From positions 26,383-58,637 of the forward strand of contig DDXK01000003.1 of NCBI GenBank assembly GCA_002347185.1: a stretch of DNA of 32,255 bases, written 5' to 3'. The translations under genes were made by a program, and so were the position numbers. The DNA is from Desulfobulbaceae bacterium UBA2262 (GTDB lineage Bacteria; Desulfobacterota; Desulfobulbia; Desulfobulbales; Desulfurivibrionaceae). Positions 1-7,071 of this stretch are shown in pieces (the stretch's first letter is position 1; the number at the start of each line of letters is the position of its first letter). The notes under the pieces are model-generated. The model saw only the letters and a program-made list of their open reading frames with translations, made no database searches and was not told the DNA's origin.

Positions 1-1
1 G

Positions 2-484
2 GTCGAGAGCGAGCCGGGCAGGGGGGCAACCTTCAGCCTCTATTTCCCGGTGCTGGAAAGCGTCACCGAGACCGTGGAGGCGGCGGTGGCCGCTGCCCCG
101 CCCAGCGGCAGGGAGAGAGTGCTGCTGATTGATGACGAGCAGGCCCTGGTCGAGCTCGGATCCAGAATCCTCACCTATCTCGGCTACCAGGTCACCACCA
201 GCACCAGCAGTGTCGATGCCGTCGCCCTTTTTTGCAAGGAACCGAACGCCTTCGACCTGGTGGTGACCGACTACACGATGCCCAACATGACCGGCGGCGA
301 ACTGGCGAAAAAGATGCTTGCCATCCGTCCTGGGCTGCCGATCATCCTCTGTACCGGCTTCAGCGAGGTCTTCACGGAGGAGAAGGCGAGGGCGCTGGGG
401 ATTCGGGGCTATGTGATGAAGCCGCTTTCGATCCATGAGCTGGCCCAGACCTGCCGCAACGTTCTCGATTCCTTCGGCGGGTAA
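2..484 (+). CDS. Hybrid sensor histidine kinase, C-terminal fragment with receiver domain
   Basis: The reading frame is open from the left edge of the window, so only the last 160 codons are present. The first residues (SEPGRGATFSLYFPV) are the typical end of a histidine-kinase HATPase_c domain (G2 box and last strand). A short linker leads to a complete REC domain: the acidic pair in LLIDDEQ, the phospho-acceptor Asp in VVTDYTMP, the Thr in ILCTGFSE and the Lys in VMKPLS. The arrangement is that of a hybrid kinase in which the attached receiver takes phosphate from, or modulates, its own kinase core. Its sensory input lies outside the window. The next gene starts 39 bp downstream on the same strand, so co-transcription with the antiporter is possible. 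The ATG at position 50 is internal and is not the start. Confidence 0.88.
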   Translation, partial: VESEPGRGATFSLYFPVLESVTETVEAAVAAAPPSGRERVLLIDDEQALVELGSRILTYLGYQVTTSTSSVDAVALFCKEPNAFDLVVTDYTMPNMTGGELAKKMLAIRPGLPIILCTGFSEVFTEEKARALGIRGYVMKPLSIHELAQTCRNVLDSFGG

Positions 485-523
485 GTAAGGCGGCAATCCC
501 AAAACAGGCGAGCGAAGGAAGGT

Positions 524-2653
524 ATGGAAGTCTCCCTGGCCCTGGCCATACTTCTCGGGGTCGGTTTTGCCGCGGCAAAACTCGGCCAGCTCTTCCGCCT
601 GCCCTCGGTCACGGGCTATGTCTGCGCCGGGCTTCTTCTCGGCCCCTCGGGATTCGGTCTCATCACCCCGGAGCTCACCGGAGAAAAGCTCGCCCATTTC
701 AATCAGCTGGCCCTGATGCTCATCGCCTTCGGCATCGGCGAACACCTTGAACTGAAGCGTCTGAAGAAAACCGCGCGCACGGTTTTCTTCATCGGCCTGC
801 TCGAAGCGCTCTTTGCCTTTCTCCTTGTCGCCACCAGCATCTTTTTTGTCTCTTCTCTCCTCGGTCTGGGGCCGGAGGGGTGGCAGACGCGCCACTATCT
901 CTCCCTCTCCCTGCTCCTCGGTTCCGTTGCCATCGCCACCGCCCCGGCCTCAACGCTTTCCGTGCTGCGGGAGCTGCGGGCCCGAGGGGATTGGACCACC
1001 ACGCTCATGCAGGTGGTTGCCGTGGACAACGGCCTGGCCATCATGGCCTTCGGCATCACCACCTCCGTGGCCCGTAATTTTTCCGGGACAGGCGGAGAAC
1101 TTGCCGTGCTGGGCCCTTGTCTGGTCAGTGTTTTCGAGACCGCCGGTTCGCTCTGCCTTGGCATGCTTGCCGGACTGCTCATCGTCGCGGTGGGGACAAG
1201 GCTGAAGCGCTCCAGCGAGATGCTGACCGCGGGGTTGGCCCTGCTGCTGCTCTGCGGGGAAACGGCGCGGGCCCTGGAATTTTCTCCCCTGCTGGCGGGA
1301 ATGGCGGCGGGATTCACCATCGTCAACCGCCAGCGGCGGGATGTCCGTTTCTTCCGAGCCCTGAACGGCTTCGAGGCGCCCATTTACGTCCTGTTCTTCA
1401 CCCTGGCTGGCGCGCATTTCGACCTCAGGGAGTTTGCCGTCGCCGGGGGGCTGGGGCTTGTCTATTATCTCTGCCGGGCAGTGGGGAAAAATCTCGGCGC
1501 TCGCCTGGGGGCGAGGTTTGCGGCGGCGCCACCGGCGGTGCGCTTTTTTCTCGGGCAGGCCCTGGTTTCGCAGGCGGATGTGGCCATTGCCCTCATCTTT
1601 TTGACCCAGGGGATAGCCGAGTTGAAGATTTATACCGCCTTCATCACGCCGGTCCTGCTTGCCGGCGTCTTCCTTGCCGAACTCACCGGCCCGCCGCTGG
1701 CGAGGCAGGCGGTACTCAAGGCTGGCGAAGCGAAGGGGGAAAAGGAGGGGCAGGCCGGAGCGGAGGCGGGGTGTCAGGATGCGCGGTTGCCCCTGGTCGG
1801 GGTGGAACTGGTGCCCTGGACCTGGGAGAAGCTTGTCCCTCCGTCCAGGCCGGCGGGGCAGGTGCTATTCGGCGCCTCGCACTCGGCCACGGTCGCTGGC
1901 CTGGCCAGAATAAGCACTATCCTTGCCCATCATTTTGCCGCGGCGCCCTGCGCGGTGCGCGTTGTCCCGAAAAGGCCGGCCCCTGGGGGGAAGGCGGCGG
2001 CAAGGGAGAGCGAGCAGCTTTTCGTCGTGGAGAGTTCCGAGGTGGAATCCATGGGCTATGCCCTGAACACGGCAGTGGTTCCGGAGGATGACGTGGCCCG
2101 GGGCATACTCTCTCAGGCGGAAAACGGTAAAACCCATGCCATAGTCATCGGCCATCCGCTCCAGGGAACGCACAAGGAATTTGAAAAGGTGGTCGAACAG
2201 GTGGTGGGCCGGGCAACCTGTCCGGTGATCATCGTCCGCTTCACCGGGCAGCTCCATACCGAGCGCATCCTGGTTCCGGTAACGGAGAGCGAGGAGCTTG
2301 CCGCCCTCAAGGAGATCGCCCGCGCCCTGGCCAGGGTGGGGGAGCACCGCATCACCCTTTTACGGCTCCTGCCGCCCGAGGAGCGCGAGGAGGAACTTGT
2401 CGAGGCCCAGCGGAAGATGGAAGCGTGGAGCCGGCAGGCCGGTTTGGGCGGCTGCGTCCATTCCGAGGTGCTTTCCACCCAGGCCTGGCTGGAAAGTATT
2501 GTCGAGGCGAGCGGGAGGCACGACCTGGTGGTGATGGCGAGTGTCTACAGCCAGGGCCTCGAAAGGCTGGTCTTCGGTTCGCTGGCGGAGAGCGTGGCCC
2601 AGGGGTGCGGCAAGCCGACACTCATCGTCTACTCCCCGGCAAACCACGCTTAA
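524..2653 (+). CDS. CPA2-family cation:proton antiporter with C-terminal universal-stress (USP) domains
   Basis: The protein has 709 residues. Residues 1 to about 390 are a run of hydrophobic helices typical of Kef/NhaA-like monovalent cation:proton exchangers, including the early RLPSVTGYVCAGLLLGPSG element that follows the first helix in this family. Residues of about 440-700 are soluble and look like two UspA-type units. The first ends in AIVIGHPL and CPVIIVRF. The second starts at RILVPV and ends in DLVVMASVYS and KPTLIVYSP. USP tails bind nucleotides in many proteins and are thought to gate or tune the transporter. There is no TrkA-N (NAD) domain, unlike the second antiporter in this window. 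An AAGGAAGG site lies just upstream of the ATG. The gene converges on the next minus-strand gene with 7 bp between stops. The transported ion cannot be read from the sequence. Confidence 0.85.
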   Translation: MEVSLALAILLGVGFAAAKLGQLFRLPSVTGYVCAGLLLGPSGFGLITPELTGEKLAHFNQLALMLIAFGIGEHLELKRLKKTARTVFFIGLLEALFAFLLVATSIFFVSSLLGLGPEGWQTRHYLSLSLLLGSVAIATAPASTLSVLRELRARGDWTTTLMQVVAVDNGLAIMAFGITTSVARNFSGTGGELAVLGPCLVSVFETAGSLCLGMLAGLLIVAVGTRLKRSSEMLTAGLALLLLCGETARALEFSPLLAGMAAGFTIVNRQRRDVRFFRALNGFEAPIYVLFFTLAGAHFDLREFAVAGGLGLVYYLCRAVGKNLGARLGARFAAAPPAVRFFLGQALVSQADVAIALIFLTQGIAELKIYTAFITPVLLAGVFLAELTGPPLARQAVLKAGEAKGEKEGQAGAEAGCQDARLPLVGVELVPWTWEKLVPPSRPAGQVLFGASHSATVAGLARISTILAHHFAAAPCAVRVVPKRPAPGGKAAARESEQLFVVESSEVESMGYALNTAVVPEDDVARGILSQAENGKTHAIVIGHPLQGTHKEFEKVVEQVVGRATCPVIIVRFTGQLHTERILVPVTESEELAALKEIARALARVGEHRITLLRLLPPEEREEELVEAQRKMEAWSRQAGLGGCVHSEVLSTQAWLESIVEASGRHDLVVMASVYSQGLERLVFGSLAESVAQGCGKPTLIVYSPANHA

Positions 2654-2660
2654 TCAGGGA

Positions 2661-3077
2661 TCATGGCCGGACAGACATGCTCACCATCTGGCCGCTGGCA
2701 GGGTTCTTGTAGCTGATCTCCCCCCCGATCTCTCCGGATTGCACCGGTTGCTCAAGCCTGATGGAAAGGACGAAAACGCCCGGGTTCACGCCCTTGAGCA
2801 GCCACTTGGCTTCGCCGCGTTGGGCATTGTATTTGTTGTACATGGGCGAGGCTGCGGCAATCGTGCTTCCGGCCGGAACCTTCTGGGTGATGATCAGGGT
2901 GGAGGGGGGGGGCGAGCCGACGGAGATTTGCAGGGCTATCTCCGTGCCGGAGGCCTTGAGATAGCGGCAGTCGACGAGTTCCCTGTCCGTGCGGGCAGAA
3001 GCCTCCGGTGGCAGGACGCTGAGAAGAAGCAGCCAGAAAACGGCGGCCAAGCAGGGATGGGAAAAAATTCTGCGCAT
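2661..3077 (-). CDS. Small secreted protein resembling the exported domain of the adjacent XRE protein
   Basis: The protein has 138 residues. The start at 3077 is chosen because it follows AGGAAGACCCC and opens a clear signal peptide: basic MRR, a Leu/Val/Phe core, then EASA-RT at about residue 28. The mature part is predicted beta-rich. The stretch from about residue 48 to 110 (PSTLIITQKVPAG ... AKWLLKGVNPGVFVLSI) lines up by eye with residues of about 175-235 of the neighbouring XRE membrane protein (PFSLILKEKLPQN ... LKWIGKMNGDYALFSY). Both resemble the 'lPaGW...ikW...y.v' beta-sandwich repeats of bacterial surface proteins. The gene starts 19 bp after the stop of the XRE gene on the same strand, so the two are almost certainly co-transcribed. 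No enzyme motif is visible. Its role is unknown; a periplasmic partner or ligand mimic of the membrane protein is a guess. Confidence 0.75.
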   Translation of the reverse strand: MRRIFSHPCLAAVFWLLLLSVLPPEASARTDRELVDCRYLKASGTEIALQISVGSPPPSTLIITQKVPAGSTIAAASPMYNKYNAQRGEAKWLLKGVNPGVFVLSIRLEQPVQSGEIGGEISYKNPASGQMVSMSVRP

Positions 3078-3096
3078 GGGGTCTTCCTTTCCTGCC

Positions 3097-4095
3097 TCAG
3101 GGCAGGATTTCAAAGGTGCGTTTTGCCGGATTCCAGCTGTACCCTTTACCAGACCAGATATCCTCCAGTTGCTTCTGGTCGAAGACAGCCCCATCGAGGC
3201 CGCCATAGGTGTCATGGGCCGAGAGGATTTCCTCGTCGTCGATTCTCCCGTCGCTGTTGCTGTCCGCCCAGTGGTAGGGGCGGATGAGCACCGAGCTGGC
3301 GCCGGAGACAGGGGTGACGTTTTTGTCGCCGCTCCGCAGGGTGATGCCGCCGCTGAAGTTGAGGCGGCTGTCCATGGGCGCCCCGGGATCGACCCGGGCC
3401 AGGTAGGAAAAGAGCGCGTAGTCTCCGTTCATTTTGCCGATCCACTTGAGTTCGGAGCTGGCGCCCTCCTGGTCGACAAAACCTGGCATGGCCCTTACGG
3501 CAACACAGTTTTGCGGCAGCTTCTCCTTGAGTATCAGGGAAAAAGGCGTGGGGCCGCTGGCGGTCACCTCGATCAGGACCGGAAAAAATCCGGCTGGGGG
3601 CGTGTGGGCCGGCATGGATCGGAAGGCCACCACCTGCTTTTCCACTTTCCGGCTTGCCTTCCACCAGCCATAGGCCGTCAGGAGAATGGTGGCCATGAAG
3701 AGGGCCGCCAGCAGGACGCCCACCGGCCTCCTCCTGACTGACCTCGGGCCACTGGCTGACTGGGGCGGCGCTGCCTGCTCTTCCTCCGCGGGGGAAGGCT
3801 CGGCCGGGGCGGCTTCGGCCTGCGGCGGCAACTCTTCCCCGGCCTCCGTTCCCTCGCCGGTGTCGATTATGGCCTCCAGAGGAACTTCCAGAGCTTCTGC
3901 CAGGCGGATGGCGTTTTCTTTCTTGATGGTCGGGTAGCGGCGGTTTTCCCAGCGGGAAATGGTATCGGTGGTCACTCCGACCACGGTGGAGACATAGAGC
4001 TGGGTCAGGCCCTTTTCCTCGCGAATCTGGCGAATCTTCAGGCCGTTGATATTGATGACTGATACACCGCCGGCCAGGAGTTTTTCGGGGTCCAT
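3097..4095 (-). CDS. Membrane-anchored XRE-family regulator with exported beta-sandwich and EF-hand region
   Basis: The protein has 332 residues. Residues of about 17-75 are a helix-turn-helix of XRE/Cro type (LKIRQIREEKGLTQ, then TDTISRWENRRYPT). A Pro/Ala/Glu-rich linker (80-122) leads to one membrane helix (about 124-145). The rest should be periplasmic or extracellular. Residues 170-272 form a beta-rich domain like that of the next gene. Residues 278-289 fit a canonical 12-residue EF-hand loop (Asp278, Asn280, Asp282, Asp286, Glu289), followed by a W..G..Y.W..... tail seen after such loops in surface proteins. The topology recalls RodZ and one-component membrane regulators such as CadC/ToxR: DNA binding inside, sensing outside. 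The start at 4095 removes an upstream extension that has no XRE-family features. Upstream of it is a weak AGGGAA site. Calcium binding is inferred from the loop only. Confidence 0.78.
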   Translation of the reverse strand: MDPEKLLAGGVSVININGLKIRQIREEKGLTQLYVSTVVGVTTDTISRWENRRYPTIKKENAIRLAEALEVPLEAIIDTGEGTEAGEELPPQAEAAPAEPSPAEEEQAAPPQSASGPRSVRRRPVGVLLAALFMATILLTAYGWWKASRKVEKQVVAFRSMPAHTPPAGFFPVLIEVTASGPTPFSLILKEKLPQNCVAVRAMPGFVDQEGASSELKWIGKMNGDYALFSYLARVDPGAPMDSRLNFSGGITLRSGDKNVTPVSGASSVLIRPYHWADSNSDGRIDDEEILSAHDTYGGLDGAVFDQKQLEDIWSGKGYSWNPAKRTFEILP

Positions 4096-4278
4096 GCTGT
4101 TGTTCCCTGCGGGTTGAATGCGTTGTCTCGAATGTGAAGAACATAGTAGCAAATCCTCGCCGAGAGCAAAATGGCTTATTTCCCGCCCGAGTGGCCGCCG
4201 AGGCCAGGCCCTCTTCCCGTGCCGGCTACTTTTCCATGGAAATACGATTTTTTCACCCGATACAGGGCGATGCAGGGG

Positions 4279-4308
4279 CGACATCGGGTGGTGTTCGGGG
4301 CGATGTCG
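4279..4308. promoter_or_regulatory. Inverted repeat in the 325-bp divergent intergenic region
   Basis: Between the XRE gene (start 4095, minus) and the small secreted gene (start 4421, plus) there are 325 bp without a gene. They contain a perfect 8-bp inverted repeat, CGACATCG at 4279-4286 and CGATGTCG at 4301-4308, with a 14-bp spacer. That puts the half-site centres 22 bp apart, about two helical turns, which suits a dimeric regulator. A TATTAT at 4334-4339 could be a -10 box for the plus-strand gene, but I see no good -35 element. That the neighbouring XRE protein binds here is an inference from position. Confidence 0.35.
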
Positions 4309-4420
4309 TCTGGAATTTGTCCTCTTGCGGGAATATTATGTCGGCAAAGGGAAGGATTTCCCGCGACCGGAGATCCCGGAGGTCACAAGACCTAAACTCT
4401 CATTTTCAAGGAGGAACACC

Positions 4421-4651
4421 ATGAAGAAGAAAATGCTCGCAACCTTACTGGCGCTCTCTTTCCTCGCAGGTACCGCCGCCCTTTCCTTTGCGGCCAAATG
4501 CACGGTCACCGCGGTGGAGGGCAATACGGTCACCGTTGATTGCGATGGCGTTGTTTCCCAGGCCGAGGGAAAAGCCCAGGTCGGCGACAAGGTCACCGTG
4601 AAGGACGGCAAGATCGAGGCCAAGAAGAAAAAGGCCATTGAAGGCTGCTGA
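4421..4651 (+). CDS. Small secreted protein of unknown function
   Basis: The precursor has 76 residues. The ATG is 7 bp after a strong AAGGAGGA site, and the first 24 residues are a textbook signal peptide (MKKKM, hydrophobic core, SFA-AK), leaving a mature peptide of about 52 residues. The mature part reads VTAVEGNTVTVDC ... VGDKVTVKDGKIEAKKKK and looks like a short all-beta, OB/KOW-like barrel with a lysine-rich end. It has three cysteines: near the start, mid-way, and as the last residue. I do not recognise a named family. The gene stands alone, with a long leader upstream holding an inverted repeat and a perfect terminator 15 bp downstream, so it is probably a monocistronic, well-expressed transcript. 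Confidence 0.75.
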   Translation: MKKKMLATLLALSFLAGTAALSFAAKCTVTAVEGNTVTVDCDGVVSQAEGKAQVGDKVTVKDGKIEAKKKKAIEGC

Positions 4652-4666
4652 GAAGTTCGTCACTGG

Positions 4667-4710
4667 CGCAGAAAAAAAGCCGACCCAGCAGGGTCGGCTT
4701 TTTTTCTGCG
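4667..4710. terminator. Bidirectional rho-independent terminator
   Basis: A perfect 20-bp stem (4667-4686 with 4691-4710) encloses the 4-nt loop AGCA. The GC core GCCGACCC/GGGTCGGC is flanked by A7 on the left and T7 on the right, so the hairpin carries a U-tract in both directions. It lies between two convergent genes, the secreted protein (plus) and the Rho_N-like protein (minus), and should end both transcripts. Confidence 0.93.
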
Positions 4711-4762
4711 CTGAAACAGGGCAGGGCCAAAAAAGGAAGGGGAAACCAGTATGTTAAGCTGG

Positions 4763-5125
4763 TTATTCCTTGGCTGGTTCTGCCGCCTTTGCGGCGCTTT
4801 TTTTCCTGCTCTGCTTTTTCAGTCTGTTCAGCTTGCGGCGGAGGGCGCCGAGGAGTTTTTTGTCCTTTCCTTCGCAGGCCGCGGATTTTTGCGCCCGGAC
4901 GGAGCTGATCCGCTCCTTGACCTCCCTGGCGGAAAGGGCCTTCAGGCTCGGCCCCGCCTCCTTTTTTTTGTTTTTCGTTTCCTGGCCCGCGCCCCTGCTT
5001 CCCTGCAGGGCGGCAATGAGCTCGTCCTTTTTCAGGGAAGAGATTCCGGTGAGGCCAGGAACCTCCTTGGCAAGTTCCCGTAACTCCTTCACGGTCATTT
5101 TGGCGAAATTCTCTTCAGTGCTCAT
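4763..5125 (-). CDS. Rho termination factor N-terminal (SAP-like) domain protein
   Basis: The protein has 120 residues. The N-terminal part (about residues 9-42) is a Rho_N/SAP-like helix-extended-loop-helix, MTVKELRELAKEV followed by SLKKDELIAAL, as found in Rho and in small nucleic-acid-binding proteins. The remainder is strongly basic, rich in Lys/Arg/Ala, and probably helical or disordered, ending in a KKQSRKKSAAKAAEPAKE tail. Binding to RNA or DNA is therefore likely; a specific role is unknown. Two in-frame ATGs lie 6 bp apart at 5131 and 5125. AGGAG sits 1 nt before the first and 7 nt before the second, so 5125 is the real start. An extended -10 promoter lies about 100 bp upstream. Confidence 0.8.
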   Translation of the reverse strand: MSTEENFAKMTVKELRELAKEVPGLTGISSLKKDELIAALQGSRGAGQETKNKKKEAGPSLKALSAREVKERISSVRAQKSAACEGKDKKLLGALRRKLNRLKKQSRKKSAAKAAEPAKE

Positions 5126-5221
5126 TTCCATTCTCCTTTTGCGGGCAGTCAGGCCGCAAGCCGTATGCAGTGGCGCCAGGCAAATTATCTGTATAACTAT
5201 CCGAGATTTATGATTTTATCA

Positions 5222-5230
5222 ATTATACCA
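5222..5230 (-). promoter_or_regulatory. Extended -10 promoter element for the Rho_N-like gene
   Basis: Read on the minus strand, this is TGGTATAAT: a perfect TATAAT with the TGN extension. It stands in an AT-rich island of the 150-bp gap upstream of the gene starting at 5125. No recognisable -35 hexamer is present, as is common for extended -10 promoters. The leader would be roughly 90 nt. Confidence 0.5.
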
Positions 5231-5275
5231 CAAGGGTATTTCTTTGCGCCAGCCCATAATGCGAGGTGGAGGCGT

Positions 5276-6514
5276 TTAGGCCTTTCCCATCCCGATCCGC
5301 CTTTCCAGCCAGCGTTTGATGCCATTTGCCGCGTAATGGCCGGTGGAAAACGCGCCCTGGAGGAGATAGCCGCCTGTGGGCGCTTCCCAGTCGAGCATCT
5401 CGCCGGCGACAAAGACGCCGGGCAGCCTGGTGAGCATCAGGTGGGCATCGACTTCGGTAAAGGCGATGCCGCCGGCGGAAGAAATCGCCTCGGAAAGGGG
5501 GCGGGTGGCCTTGACGGGCACGGCGAGGTTTTTGATCTGTTCAGCAAGCCTGTCCGGGGCATGCAGGGCCTCTGCCGGTGCGCACTCCCGCAACAGCGAG
5601 TAGACCGGGCCGGAAAGCCGCAGCCTTTTGCGGAGGAGGTTGGCGAGGCTCTCCCCGCGGGCTGGCGCCGTGAGTTTCTCCCTGACGCGGGCAAGCGGCA
5701 GGTCGCGTTTCAGGTCGAGATGGAGCAGGGCCTGGCCGCCGCTGGCCAGAGCAGCGCGGATGGATGGGCCAAGCAGGTAGATGCCTCCGCCCTCCAGGCC
5801 ATGCCTGGTGATCAGCGCCTCTCCGGAGACTGTCTGCTCGCCGCAGCGCAGCAGCAGATTCTTCAATGGCCTGCCCGCAAAGCCATTCCGGAAATATTCC
5901 GACCAGGCCACTTCGATGCCGAAGTTGGCCGGGGCAAAGGGAGTGATCTCCACCCCCCGGCGGGCGAGGATGGGAATCCAGCCGCCGTCCGAGCCGGTTT
6001 GCGGCCAGCTCGCTCCGCCGAGGGCAAGAAGGAGCGCCTGGCAGGGAAAGCGCTGGCTGGGTGCGGAAGGGCTGGCAAAGAGGGGCTGGTTGGCGGGGTC
6101 GAGATCCTGCCAGCGGTGGCGAAAGCGGAAGTGTACCCCAAGTTTCGCGAGCATGTCGAGCCAGCGTTTCAGGATGGCAGCGGCCGTCTCTTCGCGAGGG
6201 AAGATGCGGCCGCTGCTGCCGACAAAGGTGGCAACGCCGAGGCTTTCCAGGAAGAGGCGGAGGTCGGCCGGGGAAAAGGAGGCAAGATAGTCGGAAAAAC
6301 GGGAGGACACCGCCCCGTAACGCTGGGGGAAGGTTGCCATTGCCTCGGCATTGCTGAGGTTCAGGCCGCCCTTGCCGGCCACCAGGAATTTGCGGCCTGC
6401 CTTGGGCATGGCGTCAAAAAGGGTGACGGAGATGCCGGATCTGGCCAGCTGGGTGGCGGCCATGAGGCCGGCCGGACCACAGCCGATGATGGCGACGCGA
6501 GATTGTTCGAGCAT
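5276..6514 (-). CDS. HI0933/YhiN-type flavoprotein (NAD(P)/FAD-dependent oxidoreductase, TIGR03862-like)
   Basis: The protein has 412 residues from the chosen start. Residues 7-17 are the Rossmann FAD motif VAIIGCGPAGL, followed by the second family signature DAMPKAGRKFLVAGKGG at about 34-50. Near the C-terminus, GVFVAGEMLDWEAPTGGY followed by LLQGAFSTG is the FAD-contacting end typical of HI0933-like proteins. The middle shows GRIFPREETAAAIL and LALGGASWP, also family features. The start at 6514 puts the dinucleotide motif at the usual distance from the N-terminus. No good ribosome site precedes it, and the frame stays open upstream, so a longer N-terminus is possible. The substrate of this family is mostly unknown. 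It is the last gene of a minus-strand run with two tiny cysteine-rich genes. Confidence 0.82.
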   Translation of the reverse strand: MLEQSRVAIIGCGPAGLMAATQLARSGISVTLFDAMPKAGRKFLVAGKGGLNLSNAEAMATFPQRYGAVSSRFSDYLASFSPADLRLFLESLGVATFVGSSGRIFPREETAAAILKRWLDMLAKLGVHFRFRHRWQDLDPANQPLFASPSAPSQRFPCQALLLALGGASWPQTGSDGGWIPILARRGVEITPFAPANFGIEVAWSEYFRNGFAGRPLKNLLLRCGEQTVSGEALITRHGLEGGGIYLLGPSIRAALASGGQALLHLDLKRDLPLARVREKLTAPARGESLANLLRKRLRLSGPVYSLLRECAPAEALHAPDRLAEQIKNLAVPVKATRPLSEAISSAGGIAFTEVDAHLMLTRLPGVFVAGEMLDWEAPTGGYLLQGAFSTGHYAANGIKRWLERRIGMGKA

Positions 6515-6587
6515 GGGGGCTGCCGTCAGGAGAGAGGCGAGCGGGAGGGGGAAGTCCGAAAAGGACTCGTCATCTCCCGCCGAGCGG

Positions 6588-6782
6588 TTATTGGCGTTTT
6601 TTTGATTTTTTTTCGCCACGGGGGGCAGGGGTGGGTGGGGCGGATGCCTCCGCAGCGGCAAGATCATAGCCCAGCCCGGCACATTCCGGGCATTCTTCCG
6701 CGGTGAGCAGAAAGCGGCTCACCCCCATGAAGAAGCTGACTTGTCCTGTGCCTCCGCAGGCTGCGCAGGTTTTTTTCGTCAT
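6588..6782 (-). CDS. DnaJ-type zinc-finger small protein
   Basis: The protein has 64 residues and carries two CxxCxGxG-like repeats, CAACGGTGQ at residues 6-14 and CPECAGLGY about 20 residues later. This is one zinc-binding unit of the DnaJ cysteine-rich domain, without J domain or substrate-binding domain. The C-terminus is Pro/Ala- and then Lys-rich. The start at 6782 follows AGGGGCGACC. The gene lies 19 bp after a 59-codon gene and 73 bp before the flavoprotein on the same strand. Such stand-alone zinc ribbons are common in Desulfobacterota and usually unassigned; redox or metal-handling roles are conjecture. Confidence 0.75.
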   Translation of the reverse strand: MTKKTCAACGGTGQVSFFMGVSRFLLTAEECPECAGLGYDLAAAEASAPPTPAPRGEKKSKKRQ

Positions 6783-6801
6783 GGTCGCCCCTGTCTTTTC
6801 C

Positions 6802-6981
6802 TCACCCGCGTTTTTTCCGGGCCGCCGCCTTGTCCTCAAGCTCCTTGAGGCGCTGGGCAAGATCCTCGCTCACCTTGACCTTGCCTTCCAGAACGCAGCC
6901 GGGCCGACCGGGAACGCAATCGACCTTGAGCTTGAGACATTGATCTTCGTTGTAGTCGTAGTTTTTGCAGGAAAAGGTCAT
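6802..6981 (-). CDS. 59-residue cysteine-containing protein of unknown function
   Basis: The minus strand from 6981 reads ATG through to TGA at 6802-6804, encoding 59 residues. The first half has four cysteines (5, 15, 22, 29) in MTFSCKNYDYNEDQC ... VDCVPGRPGC, a spacing suited to a small metal site or two disulfides. The second half is a charged amphipathic helix (EDLAQRLKELEDKAAARKKRG). Coding is supported by the GC-rich third codon positions, the 19-bp spacing to the next small zinc-finger gene and the coherent protein. The upstream ribosome site is weak (GAGGCAAG). I do not recognise a named family. Confidence 0.65.
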   Translation of the reverse strand: MTFSCKNYDYNEDQCLKLKVDCVPGRPGCVLEGKVKVSEDLAQRLKELEDKAAARKKRG

Positions 6982-7071
6982 TTTTTTCTTGCCTCGGTTT
7001 GGGGGAAACGGAAAGCGGCATCAGCAAGTTGATAGCCATCTTTTTCTCGACTGTCAAGGCGCGGCAGAGGC

